Shown here piece after piece: positions 1-4,156 of a stretch of DNA of 5,887 nt. The position numbers were made by a program, and so were the translations under genes. How positions within the stretch are numbered: the stretch's first letter is position 1; the number at the start of each line of letters is the position of its first letter. Source of the DNA: an uncultured Megasphaera sp. (GTDB lineage: Bacteria > Bacillota > Negativicutes > Veillonellales > Megasphaeraceae); assembly GCA_900548635.1 (NCBI GenBank), contig URLP01000110.1, forward strand, positions 1 through 5,887. Reading direction: 5' to 3'. A model generated the notes under the pieces. It was not told where the DNA came from and made no database searches. It saw only the letters and a list, made by a program, of their open reading frames with translations.

Positions 1-13
1 CGGCAGGCCTTTT
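1..13 (+). terminator. Possible 3' half of an upstream gene's terminator, cut by the window edge
   Basis: The window opens with CGGCAGGCC followed by four T residues (10-13). This is what the descending arm and T-tract of an intrinsic terminator look like. The matching ascending arm would lie to the left, outside the window, so the call cannot be confirmed here. It would serve a + strand gene ending just before the window. Confidence 0.25.
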
Positions 14-75
14 CGTGGTTCGTTTGGCGTTTGCCGTTTGGTGCTGCACATCGGGCTCGCTGGCGCATCGCTGCC

Positions 76-120
76 ATTTCGGAATCAGATGCTGCTTTCG
101 CAGCGTCAGGTTCACGGGAT
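76..120 (+). other. Long imperfect hairpin within the structured element
   Basis: Arms 76-95 and 100-120 close on a TTTC loop (96-99). The inner stem GATGCTGC/GCAGCGTC has eight pairs including one U-G. After an A-A mismatch (87/108) five more pairs follow, then a bulged A at 114 and six further pairs out to 76/120. That is about 20 pairs in total, too many to be casual in a 45-nt stretch. There is no T-tract after it, so it is not a simple intrinsic terminator. Confidence 0.6.
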
Positions 121-124
121 TGTA

Positions 125-142
125 TAGGCGCAGGAGCGCCTG
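125..142 (+). other. Short GC-rich hairpin within the structured element
   Basis: GGCGC (127-131) and GCGCC (136-140) pair around an AGGA loop, extended by A126-T141 and a U125-G142 wobble. It lies only four bases after the long hairpin, so the two would stand side by side inside the outer 13-26/171-184 pairing, like a multi-branched RNA or a cruciform. Confidence 0.5.
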
Positions 143-258
143 GGGCGGCTGCAAGTCACGGATACATCGACAAACGAGCCACGACCTACGGCAAACGATG
201 CGAAAAATCAATTGTGCATGATGGCAGAAGTCCTCGTGCGGCGTTCTCCGCCAACATA

Positions 259-267
259 TGTTATAAT
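259..267 (+). promoter_or_regulatory. Extended -10 promoter of the EamA permease gene
   Basis: TGTTATAAT is a perfect TATAAT (262-267) preceded by the extended -10 dinucleotide TG one base upstream. No TTGACA-like hexamer sits 16-18 bases upstream, where the sequence is GC-rich, so recognition would rest on the extended -10. Transcription would start near 274, giving a leader of about 28 bases before the GTG start at 302. Confidence 0.65.
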
Positions 268-301
268 TAATATTACTTGAAAAAACACAGGGGGTGTCGT
301 C

Positions 302-1156
302 GTGCTGCGCGTTTTGTTTCTTATTTATGCGATTTGGGGCTTTAACTGGGTGGTCATGAAAGAAGCGAATCTCTTTTTTCCGCCTGTTACTTTTTCGGCC
401 TGGCGTTTTACTGTCGGGGCTTTGGTCCTGTTTTTGTTCAATGCCTGGCTGCATTTGCCTGTGCCGCCGCGGCGTTATTGGCCGTGGATCGTCGTGACCG
501 GGATTTTGCAGATTGCCTTTAATAATGCGGCTATCCAGGTCGGCATGGTCAGCCTCGGTGCTGGATTAGTGGCGGTCCTCAATTACAGTATGCCTGTCTG
601 GATGGCCTTGTTGGCCCATTTCTTCCTCGGTGAACATCTGACGCGCCGTAAGGTATTGGGTATCGCCGTCAGTATGGTCGGCATGTGCCTTTTGATGAAT
701 GTCGGCAGCGGCGGTGATGTCGGCAGCATCCTCCTGACCCTCTCCGGCGCTGTGGCCTGGGCAGCAGCGGGCATCATCATCAAAATCCAGGACCGGCGCA
801 TGAAAAAGAAAGACTGCAGCCTTATCCAGTACACGACGTGGCAGATGGTTGTCGGCGCCGCTGCGCTCTGGATCTATACGGCAGTGACTGGGACGGGTAC
901 GGTCCAATGGACGGCTATGGCGGCAGGCTGCCTGCTTTATAACGGTGTCCTGGCATCGGCCCTGGTCTTTTTCCTCTGGAATTATCTCCTGACCCGCATT
1001 GAAGCGGCCAAAGCGGGCATCGCCGTCTTGGGTGTCCCCGTCGTCGGCGTCCTCTGCGGCGTCCTCTTCCTGCACGAAGCCCTGACCCTGGTTTCAGCGG
1101 CCGGGATGATCATGATCCTGGCGGGCATCGTGTGTATCGTGAGAAAGGGCGCCTGA
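302..1156 (+). CDS. EamA/DMT-superfamily inner-membrane transporter
   Basis: This 284-residue protein has the size and pattern of the drug/metabolite transporter superfamily: about ten hydrophobic helices (roughly 3-20, 31-50, 60-80, 84-107, 117-134, 141-161, 174-194, 203-227, 238-257, 262-281) arranged as two EamA repeats. The repeats show matching motifs, LNYSMPVWMALLAHFFLGE (93-111) and the corresponding segment ending FLHE (256-259), each closing a helix with glutamate. The N-terminus has the family-like WGFNWVVMK. A basic loop (RRMKKK, 165-170) separates the halves. Family members export or import small metabolites, amino acids or drugs; the substrate cannot be told from sequence. The start is GTG: an in-frame TGA at 278-280 excludes a start further upstream, and AGGGGGTG (289-296) is a suitable ribosome binding site. 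The gene has its own promoter and is separated from queC by a hairpin and a second promoter, so a shared function is not implied. Confidence 0.92.
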   Translation: MLRVLFLIYAIWGFNWVVMKEANLFFPPVTFSAWRFTVGALVLFLFNAWLHLPVPPRRYWPWIVVTGILQIAFNNAAIQVGMVSLGAGLVAVLNYSMPVWMALLAHFFLGEHLTRRKVLGIAVSMVGMCLLMNVGSGGDVGSILLTLSGAVAWAAAGIIIKIQDRRMKKKDCSLIQYTTWQMVVGAAALWIYTAVTGTGTVQWTAMAAGCLLYNGVLASALVFFLWNYLLTRIEAAKAGIAVLGVPVVGVLCGVLFLHEALTLVSAAGMIMILAGIVCIVRKGA

Positions 1157-1163
1157 CGGCGCC
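1148..1163 (+). terminator. GGCGCC hairpin overlapping the permease stop codon; weak terminator candidate
   Basis: GGCGCC (1148-1153) and GGCGCC (1158-1163) form a perfect 6-bp GC stem around a TGAC loop that contains the TGA stop (1154-1156). The bases after it (GTTCCGTGTT) are only mildly T-rich, so termination would be weak. It may instead slow 3' degradation of the transcript. Confidence 0.4.
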
Positions 1164-1169
1164 GTTCCG

Positions 1170-1178
1170 TGTTATACT
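1170..1178 (+). promoter_or_regulatory. Extended -10 promoter of queC
   Basis: TGTTATACT is a TATACT hexamer (1173-1178) preceded by TG one base upstream, almost the same as the element before the permease gene. TATACT is repeated at 1178-1183. A CTGACG (1153-1158) gives only a partial -35 at a poor distance of 14. A start near 1185 would leave a leader of about 25 bases before the ATG. Confidence 0.5.
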
Positions 1179-1209
1179 ATACTCATCAACTAACAAATGG
1201 GGTGACAGC

Positions 1210-1890
1210 ATGAAATGCGTTGTTTTACTTAGTGGCGGCGTCGATTCTACGACGTGTCTGGCCATGGCGCTGGAAAAATATAAAAAGGAAGATGTCCTGG
1301 CACTGACGGCTTATTACGGTCAGAAGCATGCGAAGGAACTGGAAGCGGCCCGCAAGGTGGCGGCTTATTACGGGGTGCAGCAGCAGGAGGTCAATTTGTC
1401 CCAGGCTTTTTCCCTGAGCGACTGCTCGCTCCTGCAGGGAAGCAGCAAGGAAATCGCCCATGAATCGTACGCCGACCAGCTGGCCAAGAAGGGCGGCGAA
1501 GGGACGGTTGATACGTATGTCCCCTTCCGCAACGGTCTCTTTCTCTCTTTTGCGGCGGCCGTCGCCGTCAGCGTCGGCGCCGAAGTGATCTACTACGGGG
1601 CTCATGCCGATGATGCGGCCGGCCGGGCCTATCCGGACTGCACGCCGGAATTCGAAACGGCCATGAACACGGCTATTTATGAAGGCTCCGGCCGGACGTG
1701 CCATCTGGAAGCGCCCCTCCTTGCCTGGAACAAAGCCGGCGTCGTCAAAGAAGGCCTGCGCCTGGGCGCTCCTTACGCCCTGACCTGGAGCTGCTACGAA
1801 GGCGGCGAAAAACCGTGCGGCGTCTGCGGCACCTGCCGCGACAGAGCGGCCGCCTTTGCCGCCAACGGCGTCAAAGATCCGGCGCTGTAG
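1210..1890 (+). CDS. queC: 7-cyano-7-deazaguanine (preQ0) synthase QueC
   Basis: QueC converts 7-carboxy-7-deazaguanine to preQ0 with ATP and ammonia, the step that supplies the queuosine tRNA modification pathway in the cytoplasm. The 226-residue length fits the family (about 220-230). The ATP-binding loop SGGVDS lies at residues 8-13, followed by YYGQKH (35-40). VPFRNGLFLS (104-113), GAHADDAAGRAYPDC (130-144) and PEF (146-148) are conserved QueC segments. The zinc site is complete: Cys195, then Cys203, Cys206 and Cys209 in CGVCGTC. The open frame extends upstream to 1132 inside the permease gene, but ATG 1210 follows GGGGTGA (1199-1205) and begins with the standard MKCVVLLSGG, so I start there. 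No queD, queE or queF is in the window; the gene stands apart from its pathway partners here. An alternative archaeosine-type or DNA-modification role is less likely without such neighbours. Confidence 0.97.
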   Translation: MKCVVLLSGGVDSTTCLAMALEKYKKEDVLALTAYYGQKHAKELEAARKVAAYYGVQQQEVNLSQAFSLSDCSLLQGSSKEIAHESYADQLAKKGGEGTVDTYVPFRNGLFLSFAAAVAVSVGAEVIYYGAHADDAAGRAYPDCTPEFETAMNTAIYEGSGRTCHLEAPLLAWNKAGVVKEGLRLGAPYALTWSCYEGGEKPCGVCGTCRDRAAAFAANGVKDPAL

Positions 1891-1904
1891 GCGCCTGTGG
1901 CGCC
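1890..1904 (+). terminator. GGCGCC hairpin at the queC stop codon; weak terminator or attenuating structure
   Basis: GGCGCC (1890-1895) and GGCGCC (1899-1904) pair around TGT, beginning on the last base of the TAG stop. The preceding GGCGC (1881-1885) can instead pair with GCGCC (1891-1895) around TGTAG, so two folds compete. Only a short TTT (1915-1917) follows, so full termination is doubtful and read-through into the peptidase gene is possible. Confidence 0.35.
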
Positions 1905-1941
1905 GCCGCGTGCCTTTCACTTCAAACATCAAACTCAGGAC

Positions 1942-1948
1942 AAAGGAG
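1942..1948 (+). promoter_or_regulatory. Ribosome binding site that fixes the M13 peptidase start
   Basis: AAAGGAG lies nine bases before ATG 1958. It decides the start, because the open frame continues upstream to an ATG at 1856 inside queC, which lacks such a site and would place arginine-rich, non-family sequence before the signal peptide. Confidence 0.85.
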
Positions 1949-1957
1949 ATACATAAT

Positions 1958-3937
1958 ATGACAATACGGACGCGGCTGGCTGTGTTGGCTTTGACGGCTT
2001 TTATGGGTCTTGGCTCGGTCAGTGCCAGTGCAGCTGTGTCGGAAAAAGATAATTTTTATCAGGCCGTGAACGGGCCGACGCTGGCGGAAAAGCAGATCCG
2101 CCCGACGGAGGCGTCGTGGTCCTGGTTTTCGGAACGGTCGCTGGAAAATAAGAAGGCCTTAGGGCAGGAATTGGAAGCCGTGGCAGCCAAGCAGGGCACG
2201 TATGCCAAGGGGACGCCGGAACAGAAAATTGCCGACCTTTATGCCTGTGCCATCGACAATAAGCGGCGCAATGCGACGGCGCGCCAGCATCTGCAGGATT
2301 TGACGGCCCCTATTGAAAAGGCTTCGAACTTATCGGAATTGACGGAGGCCCTGCAGCGGGTCAGCGCCAAGACGGGGACGGATATCTTCATCGGCTATAC
2401 CGTCGACCGCCTGCCGACGGGCCTGCGCTATATTCCGCGCATCATTACGGTCACGCCGTCCTTTACACGTGATGAACTGGCCAAGGAACCACAGCCCGGT
2501 GCCTGGAAGGATTATCAGGATTACGTCGCAGCGATTCTAACGGAAGCTGGGGAAACGCCGCAGCAGGCGGCTGAACACAGCCAGGCTATTTTCACGATGG
2601 AAAAAAATCTGGGACCCCATCTCCTGACGAGTGAACAGCGCAACGACGCGTCCGTCCAAAACAAGATGATGACGCGGGGGAATTTGGAAAAATTGATGCC
2701 CAACATGGGCGGCAAGACGGTCCTGACCAACCTCGGTCTTGCTAAGGAAAAACAATTTTTCTTAGCCAATCCGGACTATCTGCAGCAGTTCGACAGCCTC
2801 TATGTACCGAAGAATCTCGACCTCCTGAAGAGCTATGCCGTCTATCAGGTCTACAGCGGTTTTGCGCCCAGCGCGGATATCAAACTGCGGGACCTGCAGC
2901 GCAATTACGGCCTCAAGCGCTTCGGCATCGCCCAGGCCCGGGACGACAAGGAAACGGCGAGCCGCATGGTCCAGAGCATGCTGTCCTACGAATTCGGCCA
3001 GATTTATATGAAGAATCACTGCACAGCGGCCATCATCAACGATGTAAAATCGATGATCAATGAAATCCGCGACGTCTATAAACAGCGGCTGGAAGCCAAC
3101 GACTGGCTCAGTCCGGCGACGCGGGCCAAAGCGGTGGCCAAACTGAACGGCCTGCGCGTCTTCGTTGGCGGCCCCGCAGCGGACGACAAGCCCATTATCG
3201 AAAGCATGCCCGACGTTATTTCCCAGAAAGACGGCGGCGATTTACTGAGCAATATCATGCGCAACGGCGTCCTGGAAAAGCAGCAGATCCATGCGCTTTT
3301 AGGGACGAATTTCAATCCCGACAAGTGGTATGCCTTCGATCCGCAGGACGTCAATGCCGCTTATATTCCGGAAAACAACAGCATTACCATCCCGGCAGGC
3401 ATCCTGCAGCCGCCCTTCTATGATGCCAAGGCCTCGCGCGGCGCCAATCTGGGCGGCATCGGCATCGTCATCGGCCATGAAATTTCCCATGCCTTCGATA
3501 CGAACGGCAGCAAATACGACAGCGAAGGACGCCTCAAGAACTGGTGGAGCAAGAAGGACTATGACGCCTTTACGAAACTGTCCGCCGCCTTTGGACCCTA
3601 TTACGATGCCTACAGCCTGGGCAAGGGGCTCCACGAAAACGGCCGGCTCGTCAGCAACGAAGCCATTGCCGACTGCGGCGGCCTCTCGGTTGCAACGGAA
3701 CTGGCCCGCGGCGACGAAGGGACCCTGCGCGACTTGTACCGCAATTTCGCCACCGTCTTTGCTACGAAAATGACGGACCAGCTCCTCCTCTACCTGGTCC
3801 AGAACGATCCCCATCCGACTGGCGAAGCCCGCGTCAACGGCGCCCTCTCGGCGACGGACGGCTTCTATAAAGCCTATGGCATCCAGCCCGGCGACGGCAT
3901 GTACATCGTGCCGGCGAAGCGTGTGCATTTGTGGTAG
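1958..3937 (+). CDS. Exported M13-family zinc metallopeptidase (neprilysin/PepO-like)
   Basis: M13 enzymes cut oligopeptides using one zinc ion. The 659-residue protein starts with a signal peptide: basic MTIRTR, a hydrophobic core, and cleavage likely after ASA (residues 23-25), with no lipobox. It should act in the periplasm or outside the cell. The N-terminal M13 domain begins with DNFYQAVNG (31-39). The catalytic domain shows NAAY (466-469), PAGILQPPF, the zinc motif HEISH (His507, Glu508, His511), NEAIADCGG with ligand Glu568 and Asp572, and DPHP...RVNG with His619 and Arg625; these match neprilysin His711 and Arg717 by spacing. It ends with the family-typical GDGMYIVPAKRVHLW. The substrate-binding NAFY of neprilysin is NAAY here. 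All catalytic residues are present, so it should be active. It is shorter than neprilysin, as usual for bacterial members. I see no promoter in the 67 bases after queC, so it may be co-transcribed with queC despite the hairpin. The natural substrate is unknown; pepO would be the nearest symbol but I do not assign it. Confidence 0.96.
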   Translation: MTIRTRLAVLALTAFMGLGSVSASAAVSEKDNFYQAVNGPTLAEKQIRPTEASWSWFSERSLENKKALGQELEAVAAKQGTYAKGTPEQKIADLYACAIDNKRRNATARQHLQDLTAPIEKASNLSELTEALQRVSAKTGTDIFIGYTVDRLPTGLRYIPRIITVTPSFTRDELAKEPQPGAWKDYQDYVAAILTEAGETPQQAAEHSQAIFTMEKNLGPHLLTSEQRNDASVQNKMMTRGNLEKLMPNMGGKTVLTNLGLAKEKQFFLANPDYLQQFDSLYVPKNLDLLKSYAVYQVYSGFAPSADIKLRDLQRNYGLKRFGIAQARDDKETASRMVQSMLSYEFGQIYMKNHCTAAIINDVKSMINEIRDVYKQRLEANDWLSPATRAKAVAKLNGLRVFVGGPAADDKPIIESMPDVISQKDGGDLLSNIMRNGVLEKQQIHALLGTNFNPDKWYAFDPQDVNAAYIPENNSITIPAGILQPPFYDAKASRGANLGGIGIVIGHEISHAFDTNGSKYDSEGRLKNWWSKKDYDAFTKLSAAFGPYYDAYSLGKGLHENGRLVSNEAIADCGGLSVATELARGDEGTLRDLYRNFATVFATKMTDQLLLYLVQNDPHPTGEARVNGALSATDGFYKAYGIQPGDGMYIVPAKRVHLW

Positions 3938-3969
3938 GGGGCTTGTCGCTTAATGCGACAGCCCCTTTT
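3938..3969 (+). terminator. Intrinsic terminator of the M13 peptidase gene
   Basis: Directly after the TAG stop, GGGGCTTGTCGC (3938-3949) pairs with GCGACAGCCCC (3955-3965) around TTAAT, with one T bulged in the left arm: 11 pairs, mostly G-C. TTTT (3966-3969) follows. This is the clearest terminator in the window and separates the peptidase from pyruvate kinase. Confidence 0.88.
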
Positions 3970-3970
3970 C

Positions 3971-3999
3971 ACGACAAACATTCCTTTACATCGTAAAAT
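3971..3999 (+). promoter_or_regulatory. Possible second, upstream promoter for pyruvate kinase
   Basis: ACGACA (3971-3976, four of six to TTGACA) lies 17 bases before TAAAAT (3994-3999, five of six to TATAAT). It would start transcription near 4006, inside the cre-like box. It is weaker than the 4023-4051 promoter and could be chance in an A+T-rich gap. Confidence 0.25.
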
Positions 4000-4002
4000 G
4001 TA

Positions 4003-4016
4003 TGTGAGCGCTTTCT
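4003..4016 (+). promoter_or_regulatory. Candidate cre (CcpA-type) box upstream of the pyk promoter
   Basis: TGTGAGCGCTTTCT matches the cre consensus TGWAANCGNTNWCA at 9 of the 11 specified positions, including the central CG. It is centred about 48 bases before the predicted transcription start, upstream of the -35. In Firmicutes, cre boxes upstream of the promoter are usually linked to activation by CcpA, as known for acetate kinase in Bacillus, while boxes in or after the promoter repress. Activation of pyk during sugar growth would make sense, but presence of CcpA cannot be judged here. Confidence 0.5.
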
Positions 4017-4022
4017 TTTCAC

Positions 4023-4051
4023 TTGCATTATCGCTGGGAATACGGTACAAT
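4023..4051 (+). promoter_or_regulatory. Main promoter of pyruvate kinase
   Basis: TTGCAT (4023-4028) and TACAAT (4046-4051) are separated by 17 bases, the best spacing for the housekeeping sigma factor; the -10 matches five of six and the -35 three of six. Start would be near 4058, giving a leader of about 99 bases. The poor -35 leaves room for activation from the upstream cre-like box. Confidence 0.7.
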
Positions 4052-4059
4052 CGCAGTAA

Positions 4060-4077
4060 GCAATCGTTAGATATTGC
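4060..4077 (+). other. Small leader hairpin of the pyk transcript
   Basis: GCAAT (4060-4064) and ATTGC (4073-4077) form five pairs around an 8-base loop, right at the predicted 5' end of the transcript. A 5'-end hairpin can stabilise an mRNA. It ends one base before the larger palindrome at 4079. Confidence 0.35.
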
Positions 4078-4078
4078 A

Positions 4079-4105
4079 CTAGTGGGACAAAAAACGTACC
4101 ACTAG
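4079..4105. promoter_or_regulatory. Palindrome in the pyk leader; candidate CggR/SorC-family operator
   Basis: CTAGTGG (4079-4085) and CCACTAG (4099-4105) are a perfect 7-bp inverted repeat; after a G/A mismatch, AC (4087-4088) and GT (4096-4097) pair too, around AAAAAAC. The core GGGACAAAAAACGTACC (4084-4100) read on the - strand is GGTACGTTTTTTGTCCC. From memory, the Bacillus subtilis CggR operator half before gapA is GGGACGTTTTTTGTC, which differs at one of 15 positions. The site lies about +22 to +48 from the predicted start, where a bound repressor would block elongation, as CggR does upstream of gapA. CggR is released by fructose 1,6-bisphosphate. No T-tract follows the hairpin, so it is not a terminator. 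RNA hairpin function is the alternative. Confidence 0.55.
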
Positions 4106-4156
4106 GAACAGAAACGTCAATAGTTGTGTGTACGTGAGTAAAAAGGAGAAGTCTTT

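Larger units (their letters stand above)
13..197 (+). repeat. Structured intergenic element with nested and crossing inverted repeats
   Basis: This gene-free stretch folds strongly. The outer arms TCGTGGTTCGTTTG (13-26) and CAAACGAGCCACGA (171-184) pair over 14 positions with a single U-G wobble. Between them lie a long hairpin at 76-120 and a GC-rich hairpin at 125-142, plus a small possible hairpin at 61-76. A further exact 10-nt pair, CGTTTGCCGT (28-37) with ACGGCAAACG (188-197), crosses the outer arms. The non-Watson-Crick pairs I found are U-G when read as + strand RNA and would be A-C on the other strand, which favours a + strand transcript. It could be a dispersed palindromic repeat (REP/MITE-like), a structured RNA, or the leader of the downstream permease. 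Two short reading frames run through it but show no ribosome binding site or recognisable protein. Confidence 0.5.

Noticed and set aside
15..270. Two small + strand open frames of 68 and 79 codons in the first 270 bases
   Set aside because: They overlap the inverted repeats, lack a ribosome binding site, and read as Arg/Cys- or Ala-rich low-information sequence.
1..300. A tRNA or CRISPR array in the structured region
   Set aside because: The hairpins do not form a cloverleaf with the conserved tRNA loops, and the heptamers are too short and unspaced for CRISPR repeats.
1179..1209. preQ1 riboswitch before queC, suggested by CAACTAACAAA
   Set aside because: The leader after the predicted start is only about 25 bases and lacks the stem and C-rich loop that the A-rich tail of a preQ1-I aptamer must pair with.
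1132..1209. Longer QueC starting at ATG 1132 within the permease gene
   Set aside because: The extra 26 residues are not family-like and there is no ribosome binding site; ATG 1210 has both a site and the standard N-terminus.
302..1890. Permease and queC as a queuosine-precursor transport and synthesis pair
   Set aside because: queC has its own promoter and a hairpin separates the genes; the permease is a generic EamA protein and not of a known queuosine-precursor transporter family. Adjacency alone is not enough.
3299..3928. A 209-codon open frame on the - strand inside the M13 gene, and similar ones opposite the permease and queC
   Set aside because: Same codon-bias effect; the + strand frames carry complete catalytic motifs and good start signals.
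4003..4023. CRP-type site TGTGA...TCACT before pyk
   Set aside because: The half-sites are 11 bases apart instead of 6, and the cre reading explains the sequence better.
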